Below are positions 5,529-12,341 of a DNA stretch of 27,080 bases, piece after piece. Source of the DNA: a virus; the IMG/VR virus record IMGVR_UViG_3300021197_000667, positions 1 to 27,080 of that record. The stretch is one strand, 5' to 3'. The notes beneath the pieces are model-generated. The model had not been told where the DNA came from and ran no database searches. It saw nothing but the letters and a program-made list of their open reading frames with translations. Made by a program: the position numbers and the translations under genes. Each line of letters opens with the position of its first letter. The first letter of the stretch is position 1.

Positions 5529-5737
5529 TGTGTGTACTCCTTATCTACAGCACTTGCATCCCACACATAGGGGCAATACTTGTATATTGGACCAAAGATA
5601 ACTACGTCACTATCTCCAACTTCGGAGAAAACTCTATCATCATAGTCTCTGTGTATCATTACAGGTCCACCAAAGATCCTATGCGCTCTCGCATACTCAT
5701 CACCTCTGAAACCTACGTAGTGTACTGTTCTCATCAT
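5525..5737 (-). CDS. Small phage protein (VHYVGFRGDEY family)
   Basis: A 70-residue protein beginning MMRTVHYVGFRGDEYARAHR, followed by FGGPVMIHRDYDDRVFSEVG and a beta-strand, DSDVVIFG. The fold looks like a small alpha/beta domain. I have seen this type of sequence in marine T4-like phages as a conserved hypothetical. The in-frame ATG at 5755 is inside the early promoter, so the ATG at 5737 is chosen; it falls on the predicted transcription start and has no ribosome binding site. Confidence 0.65.
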   Translation of the reverse strand: MMRTVHYVGFRGDEYARAHRIFGGPVMIHRDYDDRVFSEVGDSDVVIFGPIYKYCPYVWDASAVDKEYTH

Positions 5738-5743
5738 AGAATC

Positions 5744-5772
5744 ACTATACGACATTTTTATCTTAATGTCAA
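5744..5772 (-). promoter_or_regulatory. Early sigma70-type promoter
   Basis: Minus-strand TTGACA (5772-5767), 17 bases, TATAGT (5749-5744). The spacer (TTAAGATAAAAATGTCG) matches the promoter at 4323-4351 at most positions. The expected transcription start falls on the A of the ATG at 5737. Confidence 0.88.
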
Positions 5773-5782
5773 GCCTCTTTTT

Positions 5783-5790
5783 TATAAATA
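5783..5790 (+). promoter_or_regulatory. T4-type late promoter box
   Basis: TATAAATA on the plus strand, 26 bases before the gene at 5816 and 10 bases from the divergent early -35 box, in the same arrangement as at 4363-4370. Confidence 0.8.
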
Positions 5791-5815
5791 GGTTTGAAGG
5801 AATGGGAGAACGAGT

Positions 5816-6292
5816 ATGATAGATCCAGTAACGGCTATCGGTTTAGCCACAGGTGCATTTAATTCCATCAAGACAATGATTGCCACAGGCAAGGATATCC
5901 AAGACATGGCAGGTCAGCTAGGTCAATGGGGCAAGGCAATAAGTGATTTGGATTACGCAAGTCAAAAGGCTGATAAGCCTAAATGGTACAAAGCATTAGG
6001 CGGTGGAGTACAAGCCAATGCTGTCGAAACCTGGATGCACAAGAAAAAAGCAGATGAAATGCGTGATGAACTCAAGGGTTATATATCGGCTGTCTATGGA
6101 CCATCTGCATGGAAAGAAATCGTACACCTAGAAGGTGTCATGAGAAAAGAACAGAAAGAAGCTGTGTATGCCGCTCAAGAAATGAAAGAGAATATTATTG
6201 CTTGGATTGCCGGTATCTTATTGACACTTTTGGCTGTATCTGTAATGGGCGGTATTGTATATTGGTTAGGTCTCTCCCAAGGTAGATGGTAA
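5816..6292 (+). CDS. Late membrane-anchored phage protein
   Basis: A 158-residue protein: an N-terminal glycine/alanine helix (DPVTAIGLATGAFNSIKTMI), a middle region with WGKAISDLDYASQKADKPKW and a YGPSAWKEI block, a charged helix, and one C-terminal membrane segment at about residues 128-152 (IIAWIAGILLTLLAVSVMGG). GGGAG lies about 8 bases before the ATG. A late promoter drives it. Similar proteins are, from memory, common in marine T4-like phages without a known role; late expression suggests a virion or lysis function. It ends directly against the minus-strand gene at 6293. Confidence 0.7.
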   Translation: MIDPVTAIGLATGAFNSIKTMIATGKDIQDMAGQLGQWGKAISDLDYASQKADKPKWYKALGGGVQANAVETWMHKKKADEMRDELKGYISAVYGPSAWKEIVHLEGVMRKEQKEAVYAAQEMKENIIAWIAGILLTLLAVSVMGGIVYWLGLSQGRW

Positions 6293-6529
6293 CTAAAAAC
6301 GCCTAGAAAGATTAGTCACGAAAGATCCTTCAGGTGATTGCCAAGCTTCCATAAGTTCTGCGTACATCTCAGGAGTCATTACAATCAAATCCCACTTATT
6401 TCTTTTTTCGTTGAACTGTCTTATGTAAAGAGTATCATCATATGAGAAGACCTTCACATCTTCACACCGTCCTGTATCATCCAATACAGTAATCTCTATT
6501 TCGTCAAGGTCCATCTCTACTGTGTACAT
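6293..6529 (-). CDS. Small acidic phage protein
   Basis: A 78-residue acidic protein (EMDLDEIEITVLDDTG, then VKVFSYDDTLYIRQFNEKRN, WDLIVMTPEMYAELMEAW). It looks like a small beta-rich domain with a C-terminal helix. AGGAAA lies 6 bases before the ATG. It follows dam by 9 bases. No function recognised. Confidence 0.6.
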   Translation of the reverse strand: MYTVEMDLDEIEITVLDDTGRCEDVKVFSYDDTLYIRQFNEKRNKWDLIVMTPEMYAELMEAWQSPEGSFVTNLSRRF

Positions 6530-6538
6530 AATGATTTC

Positions 6539-7435
6539 CTAACATAGTGTTATTGGTGCTAACCTAGAACTATATAGTAAAATCTCTTTTGCAGCTTTGG
6601 CACTCTTAGTACCATCATCATTAGTCTTACGTCTACCTGCAGTATATTTTATATCGTAGTTTTGAGTTGATAACAAACCTTTGTTGACATCAAAGAAACC
6701 ATCACCTGAGTCATCTCTGTTACAATAGAATACAAGATCACCTTGTTTATCTTTTTGCTTACAGAAGTCTATGAGTTTAGTATGCTCAATGTCATCAAAC
6801 ACTCCACCATAGGAAGTAAAGCTATCTCTATATGGTGGGTCCATAAAGTAGAATGCTTTGCCTCTAATATTTGCACATGCACTACGCCAATCAGTATGAT
6901 ACAGATCTGCCAACTGAAGAAACTTGTACCACTCTAAAACGTTCTCTTTATCATATACAGTGTCTTTTTGGTTAAGTAACCCACAGGGAGTAGCAAACCT
7001 TCCCTGTGCGGCTTGTGTGCTCTGCCAGATACCATTAAACGCAGTTTTCATAAGAAAGTACAATGTAGCAGATTCTATCGTGTATGACCACTTTGTCCAA
7101 TCTGTAGTGTATTCTGTTCTAAGATCATAGTAGAAAGCTTTACGTCCTGCCTTGTCCAAAGGTAGGTATAAAGCACTGAGTTCATCCATTCGTTTTAAGA
7201 ACAACTCACAGTCTTCTTTGATTGCCTTGTATATACCCATGATCTCATGCTTGACATCATTGATTACAAACCTCTTAACATCAGGACAGTTTTTGTATAT
7301 CCATATAGTCATAGCGCCACCACCAAAGAAAGGCTCGACAAAAGTGTCGTAGCCTGTCTTAGGAATATTAGGTGTTTCTAGGTATTTGGGGATCATCTTG
7401 TTCTTACCCCCTGCCCACATGTATAGTGGCTTCAT
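6539..7435 (-). CDS. dam: DNA adenine (N6) methyltransferase, Dam type
   Basis: A 298-residue class alpha N6-adenine methyltransferase. The SAM-binding motif is split between the N-terminal YMWAGGKNKMIPKYL and FVEPFFGGGAM (about residues 31-41). The catalytic motif IV is DPPYRDSFTSYG near residue 199. The Dam family methylates adenine in short palindromes such as GATC, protecting phage DNA or masking host sites. The C-terminal RRKTNDDGTKSAKAAKEILL is typical of the family end. It lies one base from the PD-(D/E)XK-like gene upstream, so the two are almost certainly translated together. Confidence 0.9.
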   Translation of the reverse strand: MKPLYMWAGGKNKMIPKYLETPNIPKTGYDTFVEPFFGGGAMTIWIYKNCPDVKRFVINDVKHEIMGIYKAIKEDCELFLKRMDELSALYLPLDKAGRKAFYYDLRTEYTTDWTKWSYTIESATLYFLMKTAFNGIWQSTQAAQGRFATPCGLLNQKDTVYDKENVLEWYKFLQLADLYHTDWRSACANIRGKAFYFMDPPYRDSFTSYGGVFDDIEHTKLIDFCKQKDKQGDLVFYCNRDDSGDGFFDVNKGLLSTQNYDIKYTAGRRKTNDDGTKSAKAAKEILLYSSRLAPITLC

Positions 7436-7436
7436 A

Positions 7437-8312
7437 TTAAATCCTTACGTTAACATAACCATCTGCAATAGCTTGTGTATCACCTTTCCGCACAAACTTA
7501 GGAGTGAACTTTAGTCCTAACTTTGAAACATCTGAAGTATCAGCAATGTTCACAATCTCTAACTTCTTATGGTCAATATATATGATATTGTTCCAATCAT
7601 CAACCGATTGATACTGAGCCAAAGCAAACTCGCCAACTGCAGTGTTGAATGCTTCAGGATCATCATAGCACACTTGTGCATGGGCCGCAAGTTCAGTAGT
7701 GTCACAACCGACATAAAGTTCTGCAAAGTAATCAGCATAGACTGAACTATCTTTTACTTGAGCAATATGAGCAGCAAACTTTTTCTTATCACGCATACCG
7801 GGTTGAGTTCCGTTAAAGTACTTTTTATTTAGCGTATCAACCAAACCCTTGTGAGTGATACCTGACTTGACAGGCTTCAAACTAGCGCCATTCTTTTTGA
7901 TTTCAACTTTATTATCTTCACCAAAAACACCATCACTCTTATTTGCAAAACGATAGTCGCTAAAGATAAGAGGTAATGCTAGTTCTGCAGCACCAATACC
8001 TTTACCGTTGTTGTCCATAAGAATAGGGAATATAGCCATGAACAAAGGATCACACCGTAAAGGTCCACTGATCAGAGAATTTAGTGAACAACGAAAGTTT
8101 GTATTGAGTATATTTGAATCTGTAAGATTGTCATCATTTTCTAGAAGACTCATTGTATGGTTTGCATCACCTATACCCTTGTAGTGGAAGTAAAACATGT
8201 ATGCTTTAAAATCAGAACAAAAACGATCTGCAGCCGTATGGCCTGAGATACCACGGCTCTCTAGCAGAGTGTCGCAACGATCTTCAAAACTTTTAGCGTC
8301 AAGTAGAATCAT
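7437..8312 (-). CDS. Putative PD-(D/E)XK-fold protein paired with Dam
   Basis: A 291-residue soluble protein of unknown function. Around residues 107-150 it has KGIGAAELALPLIFSDYRF, then SDGVFGEDNKVEIKKNGASL. A GxGExxL-like helix followed by GD/SDG, then hEIKK, is the usual layout of PD-(D/E)XK nuclease cores (D, E-x-K). The N-terminal part is helical. The gene has its own promoter (8340-8368) and immediately precedes dam, the arrangement of a restriction-modification pair; however, an infecting phage may use such a protein otherwise, and many marine T4-like phages carry unannotated proteins of this size. The nuclease call is weak. Confidence 0.4.
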   Translation of the reverse strand: MILLDAKSFEDRCDTLLESRGISGHTAADRFCSDFKAYMFYFHYKGIGDANHTMSLLENDDNLTDSNILNTNFRCSLNSLISGPLRCDPLFMAIFPILMDNNGKGIGAAELALPLIFSDYRFANKSDGVFGEDNKVEIKKNGASLKPVKSGITHKGLVDTLNKKYFNGTQPGMRDKKKFAAHIAQVKDSSVYADYFAELYVGCDTTELAAHAQVCYDDPEAFNTAVGEFALAQYQSVDDWNNIIYIDHKKLEIVNIADTSDVSKLGLKFTPKFVRKGDTQAIADGYVNVRI

Positions 8313-8339
8313 AATATAAACCTTTCATGTTACAGAATC

Positions 8340-8368
8340 AAACTAGCATAAAAAAAGAGGGTTGTCAA
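8340..8368 (-). promoter_or_regulatory. Promoter with -35 in a terminator loop
   Basis: Minus-strand TTGACA (8368-8363), 17 bases, TAGTTT (8345-8340). The -10 keeps only the key TA and final T. It faces the PD-(D/E)XK-like gene and dam. The arrangement repeats that at the tmRNA promoter. Confidence 0.6.
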
Positions 8369-8376
8369 CCCCCTTT
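8350..8376 (-). terminator. Rho-independent terminator after MazG-like gene
   Basis: Minus-strand AAAGGGGGTT (8376-8367) pairs with AACCCTCTTT (8363-8354) around a 3-base loop GAC, ten pairs with one G-U, running into a T tract. It starts five bases after the MazG-like stop. Confidence 0.85.
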
Positions 8377-8380
8377 ATTT

Positions 8381-8743
8381 CTAAGTCCAATATAAGAACT
8401 CTTCAAGTTTCGGTTCCTTCCAACCTTCAGGTTTGAGAACCTTACCGTCTTCACGCTTACGTACCTTGCCAGTTTCCTTATCAATCTTTGCAAAGTTCGT
8501 ATCCATGACTTCTTTCCATGCACCCTCACCATTCATACCACCTGCCCTAATAGCACCAATAGTAACAACAAGGATATCAATCAAAGCATCAAGCTGTTCG
8601 ACCTTATCGTCTGCAGCAACAGCTTCTAATAACTCATCCATCTCTTCATCAATCAGAGTCAAATACATTTTGTAGTTTTCGGGTGATGGTTGTTGATCAC
8701 ATGCCTCTTGGAACGTGTCAATATCTTTAAATACATTAGTCAT
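8381..8743 (-). CDS. MazG/PRA-PH-like nucleotide pyrophosphohydrolase
   Basis: A 120-residue protein. Residues 1-70 contain YKMYLTLIDEEMDELLEAVA and KVEQLDALIDILVVTIGAIR, the ExxEExxE ... DxxxD arrangement of all-alpha NTP pyrophosphatases of the MazG/phosphoribosyl-ATP pyrophosphohydrolase superfamily. The C-terminal part is charged (KIDKETGKVRKREDGKVLKP), as in phage versions. Likely role: hydrolysis of unwanted or signalling nucleotides. The ATG at 8743 gives an ATGA overlap with DUF3310, preferred over a GTG six codons upstream. A terminator follows. Confidence 0.75.
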   Translation of the reverse strand: MTNVFKDIDTFQEACDQQPSPENYKMYLTLIDEEMDELLEAVAADDKVEQLDALIDILVVTIGAIRAGGMNGEGAWKEVMDTNFAKIDKETGKVRKREDGKVLKPEGWKEPKLEEFLYWT

Positions 8744-8967
8744 GGATGTGTCTCTACCCACCTATCTCTCATTCTGTTTAAATACCAAAGTGCCTTGTCA
8801 ATATCCTCAAGGCCGTTCTTACGTTCACAACGCCACACATATTTTAGGACATTTGCAGCGTGTGGTGCAATGGCTCCCGACATAGTTTTTGTCATAGCCT
8901 CAATAGCGTCAATCGCTTCAATATCAGTACTAGCATAATGTGATGGCGAGTTTACCATATCTGTCAA
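8740..8967 (-). CDS. DUF3310 family protein
   Basis: A 75-residue protein with the DUF3310 pattern: VNSPSHYASTDIEAIDAIEA, then NVLKYVWRCERKNGLEDIDK and ALWYLNRM. This family is widespread in phages, sometimes annotated as nucleotide kinase-like, but no activity is established. The start is TTG at 8967 in a TTGA overlap with the previous gene, with AAGGAA 7-8 bases upstream; an ATG three codons later lacks spacing. Confidence 0.82.
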   Translation of the reverse strand: MTDMVNSPSHYASTDIEAIDAIEAMTKTMSGAIAPHAANVLKYVWRCERKNGLEDIDKALWYLNRMRDRWVETHP

Positions 8968-9197
8968 AGTAAAGTTCCTTCATACTGTGGATCTATTCGT
9001 TTTATACCTAAAGCCCAATTCTCAGCAGCATCTTCAACATATCGCATAGCCTTACCACGAAAATCTTCTTGATGATACCACTTAGATGAATCGACCTTAT
9101 AGTACTTAATATACAATAGTTCTTCTTTTAAGTCAATATGTATTTCACAATATTCTTCTTCATTGTCATGATAATATGTCGAAAGTTTTTTGCCCAT
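8964..9197 (-). CDS. Small conserved-type phage protein
   Basis: A 77-residue protein: STYYHDNEEEYCEIHIDL, a beta core ELLYIKYYKVDSSKWYHQED, and YVEDAAENWALGIK at the C-terminus. The VEDAAENWALGIK block is one I recall from marine T4-like phages. No function known. It starts one base after the 2OG oxygenase stop and overlaps DUF3310 by 4 bases. Confidence 0.65.
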   Translation of the reverse strand: MGKKLSTYYHDNEEEYCEIHIDLKEELLYIKYYKVDSSKWYHQEDFRGKAMRYVEDAAENWALGIKRIDPQYEGTLL

Positions 9198-9860
9198 TTA
9201 AATCTCCGATTCTATATCTTCTATAAGTTGATCCTTCATAGCCAAAATCTGATCTTTTAAATGTGGTTTATCCCACCATCTAAAGAGAACACAAATAGTA
9301 ATACGTGGTACATTAGTGTACGCAGAATGCCAACAATGATCAGGCTCATCTTTACCAAAGTGATAATATCTAGCTTGCCATCCAGATTTATCTTTTAGTC
9401 GTACTATCTCTTTTTTCTTCTTATCATAGTACTGAAAATATCCATCTCCCTTTTCAGACCAAGAAAATATAAACTGATATCCTGAGTTGTTTTGATTAGT
9501 GTGCCAACCAACAAATCCACCTTTAGGGTAGTATAAAAATACCGCACTTGAATTACCCCCTAGATTTGAAATAAAATCAACACGGCTAAAGTCAAGAACT
9601 TCTTTTAACTTAGGGTCTTTATCTCTAAGACCCTCAATAGGTATTGAACTATGCTCCACAGGAAACCCTTGATGCTCAAGGTCATCCATGTGTGTATCTA
9701 ACCATTCTTTAGTCAGATACGACTCGCCATTAGTTTGAGCATCTTCAGGGTGAAATCTAAAACCTTCGGGATATTGTTCAACATCAGCATTCATCACAGT
9801 AGAGCGTACATACTCTAAATGATCAAGTATACCTTGATTACGAAGTACTAGTTCCGTCAT
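9198..9860 (-). CDS. 2OG-Fe(II) oxygenase-like protein (HxN variant)
   Basis: A 220-residue protein. The C-terminal two thirds have a double-stranded beta-helix pattern: AVFLYYPKGGFVGWHTNQNN, then YQFIFSWSEKGDGYFQYYD, GWQARYYHFG, HCWHSAYTNVPRITICVLFR. The His of GWHTN, the His of CWHSAY and the Arg of PRITI fit the Fe(II)/2OG H...H...R positions, but the usual Asp of HxD is Asn here, so activity is uncertain. GGAG lies 7 bases before the ATG. It overlaps thyX by 23 bases. Substrate (protein, nucleobase or metabolite) is not predictable. Confidence 0.6.
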   Translation of the reverse strand: MTELVLRNQGILDHLEYVRSTVMNADVEQYPEGFRFHPEDAQTNGESYLTKEWLDTHMDDLEHQGFPVEHSSIPIEGLRDKDPKLKEVLDFSRVDFISNLGGNSSAVFLYYPKGGFVGWHTNQNNSGYQFIFSWSEKGDGYFQYYDKKKKEIVRLKDKSGWQARYYHFGKDEPDHCWHSAYTNVPRITICVLFRWWDKPHLKDQILAMKDQLIEDIESEI

Positions 9861-10539
9861 CTACAAACTCCATTACTTTTGGATATATATCACTTATTCC
9901 TCTGGCAATTTCCACCGCCAAGTCTGCGTGTTCCTTTTGAGTCCCATTAGCTGAACGTAACTCGACATAATGTATCCAGGAGCGAACAGTACCATTAACA
10001 TATAACCTACTGATCGTATTGCCTTCTGGTAGTACCGATCTTGCTTGTTCTTTTGCGATTCCATTTTTGATTGCCCACTCATATGCTTGCATGGCAGAAT
10101 TCCATACATTGCGTTGATGTTGTTCCCAAGCAATATGTAAGCTAGTATCGTCCGTGATAACACTGGCCTGTCTATTTTTAGGGTCTTGTAATCTTGCCTT
10201 TCTGATTACAACACTATTATCTAGGTCTCTAATATCAGCGTATCTTTGGGAAAACTCTTGAAATGAAAATGAACGGTGTCGCAAAAACTGTCTAGCAATA
10301 TCACGTGTAGTTTCAACTTCAATACAAATGGAAGCCATTTCGAATGGTGACCAGTGTTTATACTTGATCAAATAGTCCAACAACTTTGGCGTGGTTTTAG
10401 TATTCGCCTGATTTGAAGGATTAGAAACTCTAGCGCAATATGCAATCAAGTCTTGAATGTTATCCAAACCCATAATACCAAGATCACCTGAGTGAACATG
10501 CCTTACTGGTTGACTATATGATATAAGTCTCGCCTTCAT
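9838..10539 (-). CDS. thyX: Flavin-dependent thymidylate synthase
   Basis: A 233-residue enzyme converting dUMP to dTMP with FAD and methylene-THF. The ThyX signature RHRxxSxxxxSxRY is at residues 87-100 (RHRSFSFQEFSQRY). Other family blocks are HWSPFEMA (62-69) and ARSVLPEG plus VNGTVRSWIHYVELR in the C-terminal half. It supplies thymidylate for phage DNA. The ATG at 10539 overlaps the stop of the 39-residue basic protein (TAATG). Confidence 0.95.
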   Translation of the reverse strand: MKARLISYSQPVRHVHSGDLGIMGLDNIQDLIAYCARVSNPSNQANTKTTPKLLDYLIKYKHWSPFEMASICIEVETTRDIARQFLRHRSFSFQEFSQRYADIRDLDNSVVIRKARLQDPKNRQASVITDDTSLHIAWEQHQRNVWNSAMQAYEWAIKNGIAKEQARSVLPEGNTISRLYVNGTVRSWIHYVELRSANGTQKEHADLAVEIARGISDIYPKVMEFVDDGTSTS

Positions 10540-10658
10540 TAACCTTGACCCCGATTCTTTTTATAGCTACGCTTCTTACTCTTATTCATAGAAGACATCT
10601 TCACGTTACGTTTGCCAATACTCGTCTTCTTCTTAAATGTTAAACCTTTTAGTGCCAT
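10539..10658 (-). CDS. 39-residue very basic protein
   Basis: ATG at 10658 to TAA at 10539, preceded by GGAG at good spacing. About a third of the residues are Lys or Arg (MALKGLTFKKKTSIGKRNVK at the start, RSYKKNRGQG at the end). It resembles short basic proteins I recall between gp41 and thyX-type genes of marine T4-like phages. Nucleic acid binding is inferred from charge only. Confidence 0.7.
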   Translation of the reverse strand: MALKGLTFKKKTSIGKRNVKMSSMNKSKKRSYKKNRGQG

Positions 10659-10661
10659 TAT

Positions 10662-12035
10662 TTACTCCATCTTAAAATCTTTAAATCGTTCTGCAGTGTT
10701 TGTTTTATCAAAAGTTGCTGTATCATCTATTAGTCCACCTTCAGCATCATCAACATCAAACAACTTCATCTTTGACCTGTCAACACCAACTACAAACCTT
10801 TTATTGCTACTAGGATCGTTGTACCTATTCTTGAGTTGCTTTACCATGATCTGACCAAGTGATTCTAGCTCTTCACTTGAAATCAAAGCAAACATCAAGT
10901 CTGCCGTAGCGGGTAATCCAAAAGACTCACTCGTATCTTCAAGCCCAACATCTGAGTTAGAGTAACCACTACGAGTCGTTTGCGTTGCAGTGATAATCGG
11001 TACTTCGAACTCGACTGCGAGTCCACGTAGTTCTTCTGCAATAGCCTTAATATAAGTGTACGAATTGATCGATCCCCCCATGCCTTTCATTCGACTAGAT
11101 GCACATATGTTGAGATAGTCAATGAAGATCATCTCAGGTACAAAGTCTCTCTTCAACTTAAGTTCATTTAGTAATGCTCTGAAGTGACCTGTATGTGCTG
11201 AACCTGTCGGATATTCTTTTACAATAAGTTTACCGTTATTTTTACCTGCAATATTATGCACTTTGTCTATCAGCATTTCTTTTGATAGAGTTTCTAGTTG
11301 ATCAAGAGGTATGTCTAACAGGTTTGCATCAATGCGTTCAGCAATACGTTCTTCTGCCATTTCCATTGTAATATATAGCACATTACGACCTTGTGTCATG
11401 GCATTAGCTGCCACGTGACACATGAAAAGAGATTTACCAACACCTGTACCTGCTAGTGCAACATTCAGTGTTTTGTTAGGTAATCCACCTTTAGTAATCT
11501 TATTGAAATACTCTAAGTCGAATGGAATACGTTCTTCTTGCTCATGATAGAAATCATAACGATCAGAAACATTGTCCACATAGTCGTGTCCAATATTCGC
11601 ATCAAAAGAAACTGCCAAGGCTTTAGTCAATAGATCAGGGAGTGCGTTCTTAGTAAGCTCCCTATGCTTACCATCAATAATGGAGATAGACTCCATGATA
11701 GCATTATGTATCGCTCTATCCTGACACCACTTCTCAGTAGTATCTTCTAACCACTTGTCATTTGCCTTGGCAGTTTCTTTATCAAATATATTCGGAAGTA
11801 TTTCAAGTGCAGCAGTATATTGATCTTCTGTGAACTTTTCACTCAGATCTATCTCAATCTTAAAAGACTCTTGAGTTGGTAGCTTGTTATACTTGGCTAC
11901 ATACTTTGCAATCTGGTTAAATATTTGATTGTAGACTCCTTGAAAGTATTCTGGTTTCACAAAGGGAAGAACCTTACGCATATAAGGTTCATCGATTAAT
12001 AGGTGTCGTAATATGACTTGTTCTACATTGCTCAT
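10662..12035 (-). CDS. 41: Replicative DNA helicase, T4 gp41/DnaB type
   Basis: A 457-residue DnaB-family helicase. An N-terminal helical domain (about 1-130) is followed by a RecA-like motor: Walker A GTGVGKS near residue 189, then YITMEMAEERIAERI, Walker B EMIFIDYLN, and TATQTTRSGYSNSD. It unwinds the lagging-strand template and loads primase at the fork. The ATG at 12035 is chosen; the in-frame upstream ATG at 12053 would be above the likely promoter and lacks a binding site. A putative TATAGT promoter lies 6 bases before the ATG. Confidence 0.93.
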   Translation of the reverse strand: MSNVEQVILRHLLIDEPYMRKVLPFVKPEYFQGVYNQIFNQIAKYVAKYNKLPTQESFKIEIDLSEKFTEDQYTAALEILPNIFDKETAKANDKWLEDTTEKWCQDRAIHNAIMESISIIDGKHRELTKNALPDLLTKALAVSFDANIGHDYVDNVSDRYDFYHEQEERIPFDLEYFNKITKGGLPNKTLNVALAGTGVGKSLFMCHVAANAMTQGRNVLYITMEMAEERIAERIDANLLDIPLDQLETLSKEMLIDKVHNIAGKNNGKLIVKEYPTGSAHTGHFRALLNELKLKRDFVPEMIFIDYLNICASSRMKGMGGSINSYTYIKAIAEELRGLAVEFEVPIITATQTTRSGYSNSDVGLEDTSESFGLPATADLMFALISSEELESLGQIMVKQLKNRYNDPSSNKRFVVGVDRSKMKLFDVDDAEGGLIDDTATFDKTNTAERFKDFKME

Positions 12036-12041
12036 TCTATA

Positions 12042-12070
12042 ACTATACCACAATCATTCAGGAGTTACAA
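12042..12070 (-). promoter_or_regulatory. Possible promoter for helicase, leaderless type
   Basis: Minus-strand TTGTAA (12070-12065), 17 bases, TATAGT (12047-12042), with the helicase ATG six bases later. It lies inside the end of the preceding gene. The -10 equals the two strong early promoters, the -35 is weaker. Confidence 0.5.
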
Positions 12071-12341
12071 TATCTTTTTCTTGTCTTTCTACCTGTTGTT
12101 CTAGTATGTCATACAATATTTCTCCTGTAGTGTGGTGCCAATCAATATCTTCATGAGGTTTCCACCACTCACCAAGAACGTCATACACAACATCTGACGT
12201 AAATGTTAGTGTCTCACCATCTTCTCCGACCTTAAGTTCACCAAAATTAAATACTGTTTCTATGTAATATCCACTTTTAATTCTAATATTCCAGTGATCA
12301 TTTTCTCCTGGGATTAGTTCATAATCTTCATTTTGTTTCAT
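12054..12341 (-). CDS. Conserved-type phage protein of unknown function
   Basis: A 95-residue acidic protein starting MKQNEDYELIPGENDHWNIR, then a beta region (YIETVFNFGELKVGEDGETL) and a helical acidic tail (GEILYDILEQQVERQEKDIV). The DYELIPGExDHWNxR opening is one I recall from marine T4-like phages next to uvsX and gp41. GAGG lies 7 bases before the ATG. It overlaps the 2OG oxygenase by 14 bases. Confidence 0.68.
   Translation of the reverse strand: MKQNEDYELIPGENDHWNIRIKSGYYIETVFNFGELKVGEDGETLTFTSDVVYDVLGEWWKPHEDIDWHHTTGEILYDILEQQVERQEKDIVTPE

Noticed and set aside
9894-10163. Minus-strand open frame inside thyX
   Set aside because: It is a shadow of thyX in another frame; the ThyX motifs are in the main frame.
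10512-10517. TATAGT inside the start of thyX as a promoter
   Set aside because: It lies downstream of the thyX start codon and no -35 is found at 17 bases.
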